Of a stretch of DNA of 64,000 nt, positions 27,405-36,902 are shown piece after piece; position 1 is the stretch's first letter; every line of letters begins with the position of its first letter. The stretch comes from an uncultured Eubacteriales bacterium (GTDB lineage: Bacteria; Bacillota; Clostridia; Oscillospirales; Oscillospiraceae), in assembly GCA_900545805.1 (NCBI GenBank), contig URAL01000002.1, positions 1-64,000 of the forward strand, in the 5' to 3' direction. Position numbers and translations under genes: made by a program. Below the pieces are notes generated by a model that worked only from the letters and a program-made list of their open reading frames with translations, was not told the origin of the DNA and ran no database searches.

Positions 27405-28277
27405 TTACTGTTTTTTCTTTTTAAGTGCAGCGGCGCCGCCGACAATCTCGGTAATCTCTGTCGTGATGGCAGCCTGACGCGCACGGTTGAGTTTAAGATC
27501 GAGCTGTGCGATGAGCGTCTTGGTGCTGTCGGACGCGGCGGTCATAGCCGTCATTCGCGCCGAGTGTTCGCCGCACTTTGAGTCAAGCAATACGCTCATT
27601 ATCTTGTTATTGAGATAGAGCTGCATGACGCTCTCAAGAACGCTGTCAGTGTCCGGCTCGAATATAAATATCCTGCCCGGCCCCTTCTTATGTTCGCTCT
27701 TTTCCGGCACCGCCGGGAGATACTGAACGTTCATCGGATCCTGACGAAGAGCCGTGACGTAGTGCTGGTAGATAAGGTGCACCTCGTCATACTCGCCGCT
27801 TGTGTACAGGCTCTTAAGATAATCAGCTACCTCGAGCGCTTCGTCTATATTCGGCGTATCGCTCAGCTCGGAGAATGTCTTTACGACTTTGAGACTGCTG
27901 TTTGCCAACACATCCTTACCCCATCGGCCGCAGACAACAAGGCCGTAATCCTTGCCCGACTGTTTTATGACGGAGTTCGCATAGTGAAGGATCGAGCTGT
28001 TATACGCTCCGCAAAGGCCGCGGTTGCCCAAAAACAGGACGTAGCAAACCTTCTTCACCTCTTTATGAGGCTTTATGAAGCAATTTTCCGGCACCGACGA
28101 GGACGACAGCAGCGTGTCCATGACCTCCTGGCTTTTTTCCGAGAAGGGACGCATGGCCTGCATACCGCTCTGTGTCCTGCGCAGCTTCGACACCGCGACC
28201 ATTTTCATGGCCTTGGTTATCTGCTCGGTATTCTTCACACTCTTTATTCGCGTGCGTATTGCCCGCATATTAGCCAT
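27405..28277 (-). CDS. atpG: ATP synthase gamma subunit
   Basis: The 290-residue product has the two long helices typical of the rotor shaft: N-terminal RIKSVKNTEQITKAMKMVAV and C-terminal MTAMTAASDSTKTLIAQLDL with RARQAAITTEITEIVGGAAAL. The start follows GGGAGGG. It lies between the alpha fusion and beta genes as usual. Confidence 0.96.
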   Translation of the reverse strand: MANMRAIRTRIKSVKNTEQITKAMKMVAVSKLRRTQSGMQAMRPFSEKSQEVMDTLLSSSSVPENCFIKPHKEVKKVCYVLFLGNRGLCGAYNSSILHYANSVIKQSGKDYGLVVCGRWGKDVLANSSLKVVKTFSELSDTPNIDEALEVADYLKSLYTSGEYDEVHLIYQHYVTALRQDPMNVQYLPAVPEKSEHKKGPGRIFIFEPDTDSVLESVMQLYLNNKIMSVLLDSKCGEHSARMTAMTAASDSTKTLIAQLDLKLNRARQAAITTEITEIVGGAAALKKKKQ

Positions 28278-28301
28278 TTATGTCCCTCCCTTCTTTATTT
28301 T

Positions 28302-30539
28302 TCAGAAAGTCTTCTTGAAGTTTACGATACATTCTTTAAGCTTTGCCTGCTGCTCGGCGCTCAGCTTCCTGCCGCTGAGCACTTCATCCCGGAGCTCAGG
28401 ATAGCTGCGGTTTACATAATCTATTAACTCAGACTCGAAACGCGCAACATCCGAAAGCTCGAGATCATCTGCATAGCCCTCGGAGACCGCAAATATTGCG
28501 ACCACCTGATCGGCAGCGCTCATGGGGGCGTACTGACCCTGCTTGAGGACTTCGGTCATGCGTGCGCCGCGATGCAGCGTATCGCGCGTGGACTTATCCA
28601 GATCGGAGCCGAACTGTGCAAACGATGCAAGCTCACGGTACTGAGCAAGATCGACACGCAGACGGCCTGCGACCTGCTTCATTGCGCCGAGCTGTGCCGC
28701 ACCGCCGACACGGGATACCGACAGACCGACGTTTATTGCCGGACGAATGCCGGAGTGGAACAGATCGCTTTCGAGGAATATCTGACCATCGGTGATGGAA
28801 ATAACGTTTGTCGGGATATATGCCGAGATATCTCCCGCCTGCGTCTCTATGATGGGCAGTGCAGTCATGCTGCCGCCGCCGGACTCCTCATTGAGTCGTG
28901 CCGCACGCTCAAGAAGCCTCGAGTGCAGATAGAAAACATCGCCGGGGTATGCTTCGCGTCCGGGCGGTCTCTGAAGCAGCAGAGAAAGCTCGCGGTAAGC
29001 GGTGGCCTGCTTGCTCAGGTCATCGTATATTATGAGGACGTCTTTGCCCTTGTACATGAAGTACTCGCCCATTGCGGCGCCCGCGTAAGGCGCTATATAC
29101 AGCATCGGTGCGGGCTCGGAGGCCGTTGCCGCAACTACGATGGTGTAATCCATCGCGCCGTGGCTGCGCAGCTTTTCTACGACGCCGGCAACGGTCGATT
29201 CCTTCTGGCCGATGGCGACGTAGATGCAGATAACGTCCTTGCCCTTCTGATTGATGATGGCGTCAAGCGCAATTGCGGTCTTGCCGGTCTGACGGTCGCC
29301 GATGATGAGCTCACGCTGGCCGCGGCCGATAGGAACGAGCGCATCGATGGCCTTGAGTCCGGTCTGCATTGGCACGGATACCGGCCGTCTCGAAAGGACG
29401 CTCGGAGCCGGACTCTCGACCGGGCGGAAGGAGTCGGTCTTGACGGGACCCTTGCCGTCGATCGGGCTGCCCATAGCATCGACCACGCGGCCGACAAGGG
29501 CTTCACCGACAGGTACCTCGACGATACGGCCGGTGCGACGGACGCTGTCGCCCTCCTGCAGATGGCCGAACGGACCGAGCAGGACGACACCGACATTGTT
29601 CTTGTCCAGATCCTGTACCATGCCCTTGAGCCCGCCGGGGAATTCAAGCATCTCGCCCGCCATGACATCGGCAAGGCCGGATACGCGGCAGATACCGTCG
29701 CCGAGGGTGAGGACAGTGCCTGTCTGGAACACGTCTATATCGCCGTTTACCTTTTCAAGCTGCTGCTTGATACCGTCGGCGATAGATCTCATCTGACTGT
29801 CGCTCTGGCGGGTGTTGTCTTCAACATCCTGGCTGAGCCTGTCGAGCGTGTGCGCGAGCGTTCCGTCATACACGGTATCGCCCACCTGCATACGCACACC
29901 GCCTATTACATCCGTATCGACCTCGTTATGGCATGAGATAAAGGTCTCGCATATGATCTGCGTGAGCTTCTTCATTTCATCGTCGCTCAGCGGCTGCGCG
30001 CTCTTTATTGAAATGTCAAGTTTTTTAAGTTCGTTCATGTTCAAAATGTCACTCGGCATTGCCGATACCAATTCTTTTATTTGTTCTATAAACTTATCGT
30101 TCAGCGCCTGCTTGGAATTCTCAAAGCTGCCGCTGCGAAGCACCTCTGCCGTTATCTCCGCCACACGGCGCACTGCGTCGGACGACACTCTGTCGCGCAT
30201 CTGAGCCATGAGCTGGTCTTCGCTTTTTTCGGCGTTTGCGAGGATGCTTTTCGCTTCCTCCTCGCCGGAGGCCGCTATTGCCTCGCCGTCGGCCTTAGCC
30301 TGTGCCTCGGCATCCTTGAGAAGCTGCTGCTTGCGCTCTTCGTTTTCGGCTCGGACTTTGTCGATATCCGCACCGAGGGCTTTGGCCTGAGCCTTGGCCT
30401 TTTCGGAGCTTTCTATCTCATCGCCTATCCCGCGCCTGCGGCTGCCGAACATCTTGTCGAAAAGATTCATCTTTCGGCAGATGAGGTACAGAGCGCCAAA
30501 CAGTATGATAAAGTTAACTATCTTCCATAAGATTTCCAC
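28302..30539 (-). CDS. Fused ATP synthase b'-delta-alpha subunit (745 residues)
   Basis: One continuous frame from a GTG (AAGGAGGG about 11 bases upstream) encodes three subunits. Residues 1-about 150: one membrane helix ([20 protein letters not shown]) and a charged helical arm, as in b-type stator subunits. Residues about 165-240: the delta C-terminal domain, with [26 protein letters not shown] and [12 protein letters not shown]. Residues 250-745: a full alpha subunit with [20 protein letters not shown], Walker A GDRQTGKT (414-421) and [17 protein letters not shown]. No separate atpH or atpA exists in the operon. An internal ATG (codon 250, position 29792) lacks a Shine-Dalgarno sequence. 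The delta N-terminal domain seems absent. The b-delta part resembles the fused subunits of alternate F-ATPases and Mycobacterium. Confidence 0.93.
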   Translation of the reverse strand: MEILWKIVNFIILFGALYLICRKMNLFDKMFGSRRRGIGDEIESSEKAKAQAKALGADIDKVRAENEERKQQLLKDAEAQAKADGEAIAASGEEEAKSILANAEKSEDQLMAQMRDRVSSDAVRRVAEITAEVLRSGSFENSKQALNDKFIEQIKELVSAMPSDILNMNELKKLDISIKSAQPLSDDEMKKLTQIICETFISCHNEVDTDVIGGVRMQVGDTVYDGTLAHTLDRLSQDVEDNTRQSDSQMRSIADGIKQQLEKVNGDIDVFQTGTVLTLGDGICRVSGLADVMAGEMLEFPGGLKGMVQDLDKNNVGVVLLGPFGHLQEGDSVRRTGRIVEVPVGEALVGRVVDAMGSPIDGKGPVKTDSFRPVESPAPSVLSRRPVSVPMQTGLKAIDALVPIGRGQRELIIGDRQTGKTAIALDAIINQKGKDVICIYVAIGQKESTVAGVVEKLRSHGAMDYTIVVAATASEPAPMLYIAPYAGAAMGEYFMYKGKDVLIIYDDLSKQATAYRELSLLLQRPPGREAYPGDVFYLHSRLLERAARLNEESGGGSMTALPIIETQAGDISAYIPTNVISITDGQIFLESDLFHSGIRPAINVGLSVSRVGGAAQLGAMKQVAGRLRVDLAQYRELASFAQFGSDLDKSTRDTLHRGARMTEVLKQGQYAPMSAADQVVAIFAVSEGYADDLELSDVARFESELIDYVNRSYPELRDEVLSGRKLSAEQQAKLKECIVNFKKTF

Positions 30540-30585
30540 TTGAGAACTATCCCTCCTTTCCTGTAATTCCTGTTATACATTGGGA

Positions 30586-31080
30586 TCATTCCTTGCTCTT
30601 GCCTACACATTCGTCTATTAGCGCCTTGTTATCCTCGGCGCCGCTGCCGACCAATCGGTCTGACAGGAGCGTTACCAGCTCGGACATGCTGCCGTCAATT
30701 TCATTGACCGCTGCCTGCTCCTCACTTTTTACGCGCTCGCGAACTTTTTTATGAAGCTGCTCAGCCTCGGCATGGGCGGCGCTGAGTGCCTCACCCTTTG
30801 CCTTTTCCGCATCGCTGCGTGCGGCGTTTATTACGCCTCTCGCAGCGGCACCGGTCTGCGCAAGCTCCTGTGCAAGCTGAGCCTTGTTCTCCTCAAGTGC
30901 CGCCTCGGCATTTTTGCCCTCGGCAAGTCCCGCGTCTATACGCGCCTTGCGCGCATCCATGAAGCTCAGGACAGGCTTGAGCAGTATCTTGTTCAACAGG
31001 AACATAAACAGGAAGAAGCTGATAATAGTCAGTATGAATTCAGGTACACTGATCTGAAGTCCTACTATATCTAAAATCAA
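30586..31080 (-). CDS. atpF: ATP synthase b subunit (canonical, separate)
   Basis: The 164-residue product has one N-terminal membrane helix (PEFILTIISFFLFMFLLNKILL), the family motif LKPVLSFMDARKARIDAGL and a long charged coiled arm ending in LVTLLSDRLV. It is the first of two b-type stator arms in the operon, the other being fused to alpha. This b plus b'-delta arrangement recalls Mycobacterium. Confidence 0.93.
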   Translation of the reverse strand: MILDIVGLQISVPEFILTIISFFLFMFLLNKILLKPVLSFMDARKARIDAGLAEGKNAEAALEENKAQLAQELAQTGAAARGVINAARSDAEKAKGEALSAAHAEAEQLHKKVRERVKSEEQAAVNEIDGSMSELVTLLSDRLVGSGAEDNKALIDECVGKSKE

Positions 31081-31116
31081 TACGGTCTCCCCCTTTCAAG
31101 ATGTCTTTCTTTTCAA

Positions 31117-31350
31117 TTACATCTTGGCAATAAGCATGAATGCGATGACCAGGCCGTAGATTGCCAGCGCTTCCATAAAGCCCATTGCGAGGATCATGAC
31201 AGACTGGAGCTGACCCTTCATATCCGGCTGACGCGCCATGCCCTCAAGCGCCTTTGACGCTGCAAGACCCTGACCGATGCCGACGCCTATCGTGCTCAGG
31301 CCGATGGCCAGCGCTACGCCTATTGCGATAAGACCCTGTGCTATTGACAT
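31117..31350 (-). CDS. atpE: ATP synthase c subunit
   Basis: The 77-residue hairpin has two membrane helices joined by the polar loop ARQPDMKGQ. The first helix carries GIGQGLAA (the Gln seen in sodium-type rings); the second carries the ion-binding Glu in FMEALAIYGLV. In sodium-binding rings the residue after this Glu is Ser or Thr; here it is Ala, so proton use is more likely (inference). It forms the rotor ring in the membrane. Confidence 0.95.
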   Translation of the reverse strand: MSIAQGLIAIGVALAIGLSTIGVGIGQGLAASKALEGMARQPDMKGQLQSVMILAMGFMEALAIYGLVIAFMLIAKM

Positions 31351-31388
31351 TTGTGTTTCCTCCTATAATTGTGTATGTGTTTACTGAT

Positions 31389-32045
31389 TTATTCTTCGTC
31401 CTCGGTCGCTTCGTTTATAAATACCGCAAGCAGCATCGTAAAGACCATTGCCTGGATGAAGCAGAACAGAAGACTCAGTATATGCATGACTATGGGCAGG
31501 CCCACGGGGAACAGGCCAAACAGCGTTTCCGCCGCCAGCTCCTCACCGTAGATATTACCGTACAGTCGTAATGCCATGGACAGCGGACGCGTGAACTGCT
31601 CCAGGATGAGAATCGGGAACAGGAACGCAAAGGGCTTGAAGAATGTGCCCAGATATTTGCCGACACCGTGCTTTTTTATGCCCGACGACTGTATTGCCAC
31701 GAATGAGATCGTCGACAGCGCTGCCGTTACCGTCAGCACCGATGTCGGTACCGTGAACAGCTCACCGGCTCCGGGGATTAACCCTGAGTAGTTGCACACA
31801 ATGATCAGCACGAAGAACGAAGCAAGCATAGGGAAGTAGTGCCGCGCCTTCTTCTCTCCCAAAACGCCGGAGAAGAAGCTCAGAAGTCCGGACACGGCCA
31901 TTTCCGCTATGTTTTGCAACGGCCCCGGCACATCCTTCATCTTGCGCGTCGCTATAAAGCAAAACAGCAGGATGAGCGCCATAATGCCCCACATCGAGTA
32001 GATAGTCTTCGTCGGCATCAAAAAGTTTTCAAAAAATTCTTTCAA
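31389..32045 (-). CDS. atpB: ATP synthase a subunit
   Basis: The 218-residue protein has about five membrane helices. The essential Arg lies in FTRPLSMALRLYGNIYGEE, and the C-terminal helix contains FCFIQAMVFTMLLAVFINEA. It forms the ion channel with the c ring. Its start overlaps the stop of the upstream AtpI-like gene. Confidence 0.95.
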   Translation of the reverse strand: MKEFFENFLMPTKTIYSMWGIMALILLFCFIATRKMKDVPGPLQNIAEMAVSGLLSFFSGVLGEKKARHYFPMLASFFVLIIVCNYSGLIPGAGELFTVPTSVLTVTAALSTISFVAIQSSGIKKHGVGKYLGTFFKPFAFLFPILILEQFTRPLSMALRLYGNIYGEELAAETLFGLFPVGLPIVMHILSLLFCFIQAMVFTMLLAVFINEATEDEE

Positions 32046-32365
32046 TTACTTTCACCTCCGTCCGCATCCCTGCTTTGCGGTTGGGTTTTCTTTACCATGA
32101 TCCTTAAAAATACCATTCCGCCGACCGACAGGCCGACAGCGGCGGCAATGAGCGTTGCCATCATCGGAAACTCATACGCCTTGCAGATAAAATAGCACGC
32201 GGCAAGCGCCGCAGCGTCAAGCAGCAGCCTGAGCATATTAACGCCCATGACAGCCGCCATATCGGACGCATTCATGTTGGCTTTGCTTATGCGCATATTA
32301 ACATACGCAACGATCAGCCCGAGCGCAGCTCCGCCCAGCACCGGCAAAATATCCACAAGCTCCAT
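32042..32365 (-). CDS. ATP synthase subunit I-like membrane protein
   Basis: The 107-residue product has about four hydrophobic segments (VLGGAALGLIVAYVNMRI, LLLDAAALAACYFI, MMATLIAAAVGLSVGGMVFL). Its position directly before atpB, with a 4-bp overlap, is that of AtpI, an assembly factor for the c ring. Sequence recognition is weak, as usual for AtpI. Confidence 0.75.
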   Translation of the reverse strand: MELVDILPVLGGAALGLIVAYVNMRISKANMNASDMAAVMGVNMLRLLLDAAALAACYFICKAYEFPMMATLIAAAVGLSVGGMVFLRIMVKKTQPQSRDADGGESN

Positions 32366-32403
32366 GAGTCACTCCGTAAAATCAGATAGCAATTCCAATA
32401 ACA

Positions 32404-32431
32404 ATTTTATAACATTATTATTTAACACCAA
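32404..32431 (-). promoter_or_regulatory. Candidate promoter of the ATP synthase operon
   Basis: On the minus strand TTGGTG, a 16-base spacer and TAAAAT, about 40 bases before the first gene. The 270-bp AT-rich gap up to 32635 holds no other feature I can name. Confidence 0.45.
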
Positions 32432-32635
32432 ATTAACACGAAATGCAATGCTTTTTTTCGGTTTTTTAAACAGCTTTGATGAATTGCACAATTTCTGCAT
32501 GTATAATTGCCATTGTTTTTCTTTTATTAAAGCAATGCCATTTTTATCCGCGCCAATTCCTTGTTCCGTTTAAACACTTGCCGACATTTTATATATCTGA
32601 TATACTTATTTTTAAATATGTAAAGGAGGTGCGTT

Positions 32636-33088
32636 ATGGAGACATTAATCATTATCGGGATCGTTCTCGCAGTCGCTGCGACAATATTTATCTGCGTCAG
32701 GGTGCTGCCGAAAAAGTATGACGGCAGGCTCGACAGTAAATTTTTGCAGTTTCTGCACGACTTTTTCAACTTTAAGACCTTTTACATCGAAGCGCTGACC
32801 AAATTCATTTTTGTTCTGCTGACATGTCTGTGTATATTCGTCGGCTTCCTGCTCATGTTCGGAAAATTTGAATACTACGGATATTTCGGCATGACATTCA
32901 CACAGAGCACGTTCCTGTATGGACTCGGTATCATGCTGCTGGGACCGCTCGTTCTGCGGGTGACGTATGAGTTCGTTATGATGGCGATACTGCTTGTGCA
33001 GAATGTTATCGACATAAACCGCAAAATGAAGGCTCCTGCGGCCACTGCTGCAGCCTTTGCCCCGGCTGATAACGAAGCCGAAGAATAA
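32636..33088 (+). CDS. Three-helix membrane protein, DUF4282-like
   Basis: The start follows AAAGGAGGTG. The 150-residue product has an N-terminal membrane helix, a short amphipathic stretch FLQFLHDFFNFKTFYIEAL, and two more helices (FIFVLLTCLCIFVGFLLMF and a segment ending LLGPLVLRVTYEFVM). An Ala-rich tail follows. The pattern of a DFFNF motif followed by two helices and an RI/RVTYE turn is seen in DUF4282 membrane proteins. Function unknown; monocistronic. Confidence 0.65.
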   Translation: METLIIIGIVLAVAATIFICVRVLPKKYDGRLDSKFLQFLHDFFNFKTFYIEALTKFIFVLLTCLCIFVGFLLMFGKFEYYGYFGMTFTQSTFLYGLGIMLLGPLVLRVTYEFVMMAILLVQNVIDINRKMKAPAATAAAFAPADNEAEE

Positions 33089-33091
33089 AAC

Positions 33092-33125
33092 GAAAATCAC
33101 CCCGCCGCTCGGTGGGGTGATTTTC
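33092..33125. terminator. Bidirectional terminator
   Basis: GAAAATCACCCCGCC pairs with its complement across a GCTC loop, with A/T-rich ends serving both convergent genes. Confidence 0.9.
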
Positions 33126-34055
33126 TTACACTATGCTCAGGCCGAGCAGAGATATCAGCAGCGGTATGGTGAACATTGAAAGCACCGTGCCGACAAAGAT
33201 CGTTTCCGAGGCTTCAACGCCGTCGCGGCCGTAGTCCATGCCGAGAATGGCGCAGATGACCGCCGGAGGGCAGGCCGCGACAATGACGATAGAGCCGAGC
33301 ATGACGATATCCGTTATGAAAAAGCGCAGCACGAACCACACCGCTATCGGCGCAACGAGAAGACGCATAAAATTCATGCCGTAAATGCGCGGATGGATAA
33401 ATGCGTCCTTTATAGAGACGTTGCCGAGCGACAGACCAATGCACATCATTGAAAGCGGGATGCAGGCATCGGAAAGCATACCTGCAACATCCTCGACTAT
33501 CAGCGGCATAGGGATCTCGAACACGAAGATCACCGTTGCTATCACTGTTGCGATTATCGGCACGTTTATCATGCTCTTGAGATTAAGCTTTTCCTTCTTG
33601 TCGCTGCCGTGCTGAAGGAACATAACGCCTACGGTGTACAGCAATATATTAAAAGGTATATTGCCGAGAGAGGCGAAGAATATTGCATTCTCGCCGTAGA
33701 CCGCGGCTATGACGGGCACACCCATGAAGCCGAGGTTTGAAAAGCTCGTAACGAGGCGGTACATGCCCTTATCGCCGCCCTTTATGCGCATCGCGGCGGG
33801 AGTTATGTATCCGACGGCAAGGCAGATAAGCTGCATGACGGCGAGCATGCCTATGCCGAAGAGCATGTCCCCCTTGGTCATGTCAAGGTCCTTGTTTATG
33901 ACAGACGAGAGTATCATGCCGGCAAGGAACACGTTCATGACCATTTTGCTCAGGCCCTTGTTGAACTCAGGGCCTACGAGCCTGATTTTTGCGCACATGT
34001 ATCCAAGCGCCAGGATGATGACAAGCAGCGCCATTTTTTCAAATATAACAAGCAT
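33126..34055 (-). CDS. AEC-family transporter (auxin efflux carrier-like permease)
   Basis: The 309-residue protein has about ten membrane helices. Family features are MVMNVFLAGMILSSVIN, SFSNLGFMGVPVIAAVYGE, FNILLYTVGVMFL and the C-terminal ACPPAVICAILGMDYGRD. AEC permeases export or import small organic acids and related anions. It ends 17 bp after the mgtE start region, but a common role is not evident. Confidence 0.88.
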   Translation of the reverse strand: MLVIFEKMALLVIILALGYMCAKIRLVGPEFNKGLSKMVMNVFLAGMILSSVINKDLDMTKGDMLFGIGMLAVMQLICLAVGYITPAAMRIKGGDKGMYRLVTSFSNLGFMGVPVIAAVYGENAIFFASLGNIPFNILLYTVGVMFLQHGSDKKEKLNLKSMINVPIIATVIATVIFVFEIPMPLIVEDVAGMLSDACIPLSMMCIGLSLGNVSIKDAFIHPRIYGMNFMRLLVAPIAVWFVLRFFITDIVMLGSIVIVAACPPAVICAILGMDYGRDGVEASETIFVGTVLSMFTIPLLISLLGLSIV

Positions 34056-34072
34056 TTTCGGTATTCCTCAAG

Positions 34073-35473
34073 CTAAAAGCTGATCATGAGCTTTGCTATC
34101 TCAAAGTAAATGAGCAGCGAGACAGCGTCGGTGATTGTGGATATCAGGGGATTTGCCATGACCGCCGGGTCAACTCCGAGCTTCTCGGCCACGATTGGCA
34201 GAACGCTGCCGACGACTTTTGCGAATATGACGATAAAAACGATGGCAAGGCTGACGACGGCAGCAACGGTGAGCGTTACACCGTCATTGTTTAAAAGCAT
34301 TCTGTCCACCAGCAGCATTTTGACGAAATTGACCGCCGCGAGCGTCACGCCGCAGAGTATCGCAACTCTGAATTCCTTCCATATTACCCTGCCGACATCC
34401 TCGGGCTCGGTATCGCCCAGGGAAATGCTTCGTATGACGGCGGTGGAGGCCTGCGCACCGGAGTTTCCGCCAGTGCCCATCAGCATGGGAATAAAGCCTA
34501 TAAGTACGGCTTGAACTGCAAGTGCATCCTCAAAGGAGTTTATTATCATGCTCGTAAACGTCGCCGAGAGCATTAGGAACATAAGCCACGGAACGCGGCG
34601 CTTCCACATATCCCAGGTACTGGTGCGTGAATACGGCTTATCCGAAGGCGTCATTGCGGCCATGATCTCGAAGTCCTCGGTGGCCTCGGCTTCCATGACG
34701 TCGATTACGTCGTCGACGGTGACGATGCCGACGAGGCGGCCTTCCTTATCGACGACGGGCAGAGCCATGAGGTCGTAGTTCGAGATCTTCTCCGCCGCCT
34801 CCTCCTGATCATCGTGCGTCATGCAGAATACGACGTTCGTATCCATGATATCCTCGATGACCGTTTCATCGTCTGAAAGCAGCAGATCCTTTACAGACAG
34901 AACGCCCTCGAGCTTACGGTCGGCAGAGGTGACAAAGCAAGTGTATATAGTCTCCTTATCCTCGCCTATCCTTCGTATGCGTGCAATGGATTCGCGCACG
35001 TTCATGTATTTTTTAAGATCCACGAACTCGGCAGTCATAATGCTTCCTGCCGAATTCTCAGGGTAGTTGAGATACTGATTTATAAGCCGGCGTGTCTCCG
35101 GCGTCGCCGTGCGCATGACACGCTTTACAACGTTTGCCGGAAGCTCCTCCATCATGTCGACTGCGTCGTCAACATACAGCTCTTCAATTATCGCCGACAG
35201 CTCGGAGTCGGTGATGGAGTTTATTATCTGCTCCTGCTCGGGCGAATCGAAATTGGCAAAAACGTCGGCCGCCGTCTCCTTGGACAAAAGTCTGAACACC
35301 ATCGGCATGCGGTTATCGCCGATCTCGGACAGAAACTCCGCCACGTCGAACTCGTTCATGTCCTCAAGGCGGAGCTGGAGCTCCTTCATTCGCCGCTCAT
35401 TGAGAAGCTGCATGAGCTCGTCGGCCTGCTTTAAGCGCTTTGCCTCAAAGTCCATATTCTCCATGTTATCCAT
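34073..35473 (-). CDS. mgtE: Magnesium transporter MgtE
   Basis: The start follows GGAGG by 7 bases. The 466-residue product shows the MgtE order: N-terminal superhelical domain (LSEIGDNRMPMVFRLLSKE), paired CBS domains with YTCFVTSADRKLEGVLS and YDLMALPVVDKEGRLVGIVTVDDVIDVM, then five membrane helices with PMLMGTGGNSGAQASTAVIR and VMANPLISTITDAVSLLIYF. It is a magnesium-gated channel in the inner membrane. The length is normal. Confidence 0.95.
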   Translation of the reverse strand: MDNMENMDFEAKRLKQADELMQLLNERRMKELQLRLEDMNEFDVAEFLSEIGDNRMPMVFRLLSKETAADVFANFDSPEQEQIINSITDSELSAIIEELYVDDAVDMMEELPANVVKRVMRTATPETRRLINQYLNYPENSAGSIMTAEFVDLKKYMNVRESIARIRRIGEDKETIYTCFVTSADRKLEGVLSVKDLLLSDDETVIEDIMDTNVVFCMTHDDQEEAAEKISNYDLMALPVVDKEGRLVGIVTVDDVIDVMEAEATEDFEIMAAMTPSDKPYSRTSTWDMWKRRVPWLMFLMLSATFTSMIINSFEDALAVQAVLIGFIPMLMGTGGNSGAQASTAVIRSISLGDTEPEDVGRVIWKEFRVAILCGVTLAAVNFVKMLLVDRMLLNNDGVTLTVAAVVSLAIVFIVIFAKVVGSVLPIVAEKLGVDPAVMANPLISTITDAVSLLIYFEIAKLMISF

Positions 35474-35508
35474 TGCGGAGCCTCCTTTTCACATTTTTAC
35501 TCGCAAGG

Positions 35509-36744
35509 TTACTTTCCGAGATACTCGGCTTGCTCCTTACTGAGCGTATCGATACCGACGCCCATGGCCTTGAGCTTGCATCTTGCGACCTCGTAATCTA
35601 TCTCTCGAGGAACGGAAACGACGTCGGCAGCGAGTCTGCCGCGGTTATCTGCAAGATATTTTGCCGACAGTGCCTGGATGGCAAAGCTCATATCCATAAT
35701 CTCCGCCGGGTGGCCGTCGGCTGCGGCAAGATTAACGAGTCTGCCTTCTGCTATGGTGAAAAGCGTTTTCCCGTCGGGCATGACATATCCCTGTATATTA
35801 TGGCGCGCTTCATATTTTTTAACGGCCGTTTTTTCGAGAGCCTCCATATCGACCTCGACATTGAAGTGACCGGCGTTGCTGAGTATCGCGCCGTCCTTCA
35901 TGAGAGGGAAGTGCTCTGCGGTTATGATATCTCTGCCGCCGGTGACGGTGCAGAAGATATCGCCGATCCTCGCGGCCTCGGCCATGGGCATGACCTCGTA
36001 TCCGTCCATAACGGCCTCGAGTGCGCGGATGGGATCGGTTTCGGTCACGATGACCTTTGCGCCCAGTCCCTTGGCTCTGAGCGATACACCCTTTCCGCAC
36101 CAGCCGTAGCCGGAAATGACAACGTACTTGCCGGCAATGATGAGGTTCGTCGTGCGGCAGATGCCGTCCCACACGCTCTGACCCGTGCCGTAGCGGTTAT
36201 CGAACATATGCTTGCAGTCTGCATCGTTTACCATGACCATCGGGAAGCGCAGAGCGCCGGCGGCGGACATAATGCGCAGGCGGTTTATGCCCGTTGTAGT
36301 CTCCTCGCAGCCTCCGATAACGCCGGGGATGAGATGCGAGAATTCCTCGTGCATGAGGTGGACAAGGTCGCCGCCGTCGTCGATTATTATATTCGGGCCT
36401 ATCCTGAGCACCTCGCGCAGGCAGTCTTCGTACTGCTTTTCCGTGCAGCCGTACTCGGCAAAGACGTTCATGCCGCCGGCAGCCAGCGCCGCCGCGACGT
36501 CATCCTGCGTTGAGAGAGGATTGGAGCCCGTGACGTACATTTCCGCTCCGCCGAGCTCCATGACCCGGCACAGATAAGCGGTTTTTGCCTCAAGATGGAC
36601 GGAAAGCGCAACCTTTAGCCCCTTAAAGGGCTTTTCATCGGCAAAGCGGCGGCCGATGCCGCGCAGCACGGGCATATTGCGCTCGACCCAGTTTATTTTC
36701 ATCTCGCCGGAAGGTGCGAGGCTTATGTCTTTAATGATGCTCAT
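35509..36744 (-). CDS. ahcY: S-adenosylhomocysteine hydrolase
   Basis: Start at 36744 (MSIIKDISLAPSGEMKINW); earlier in-frame codons lack a ribosome site. The 411-residue enzyme splits S-adenosylhomocysteine to adenosine and homocysteine using bound NAD. Visible motifs are LSVHLEAKTAYL, YGCTEKQYEDCL, NDADCKHMFDNRYGTGQS, the NAD-binding GYGWCGKGVSLRAKGLGAKV, and SNAGHFNVEVDM. It is shorter than eukaryotic enzymes because it lacks their insertion, as in many Clostridia and archaea. It is monocistronic. Confidence 0.93.
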   Translation of the reverse strand: MSIIKDISLAPSGEMKINWVERNMPVLRGIGRRFADEKPFKGLKVALSVHLEAKTAYLCRVMELGGAEMYVTGSNPLSTQDDVAAALAAGGMNVFAEYGCTEKQYEDCLREVLRIGPNIIIDDGGDLVHLMHEEFSHLIPGVIGGCEETTTGINRLRIMSAAGALRFPMVMVNDADCKHMFDNRYGTGQSVWDGICRTTNLIIAGKYVVISGYGWCGKGVSLRAKGLGAKVIVTETDPIRALEAVMDGYEVMPMAEAARIGDIFCTVTGGRDIITAEHFPLMKDGAILSNAGHFNVEVDMEALEKTAVKKYEARHNIQGYVMPDGKTLFTIAEGRLVNLAAADGHPAEIMDMSFAIQALSAKYLADNRGRLAADVVSVPREIDYEVARCKLKAMGVGIDTLSKEQAEYLGK

Positions 36745-36902
36745 AAATTGACCCCCTTTTTCACAAAACAACTCATTTTAACACTATAATTTAATATTCG
36801 CAAGTGTTGAAAGGGCATGCCGCACATGATATAATTTATGCAATTGCAGTCATATGTCTGTATATCAACACAAAAACCGCGTTTTTGAAAGGAATAAGCA
36901 CT

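Noticed and set aside
28572..29936. Plus-strand 454-codon frame opposite the alpha fusion
   Set aside because: Explained by codon bias of the fused ATP synthase gene on the other strand.
28302..30539. Idea that the b'-delta-alpha fusion is a sequencing frameshift artefact
   Set aside because: All three parts lie in one frame with intact conserved motifs on both sides of the junction and a plausible linker; a single missing stop codon cannot be excluded but no trace of start signals for a separate alpha gene remains.
35440..36513. Long plus-strand open frame opposite ahcY
   Set aside because: Antisense shadow of a well-supported gene, with no ribosome site and no recognisable family.
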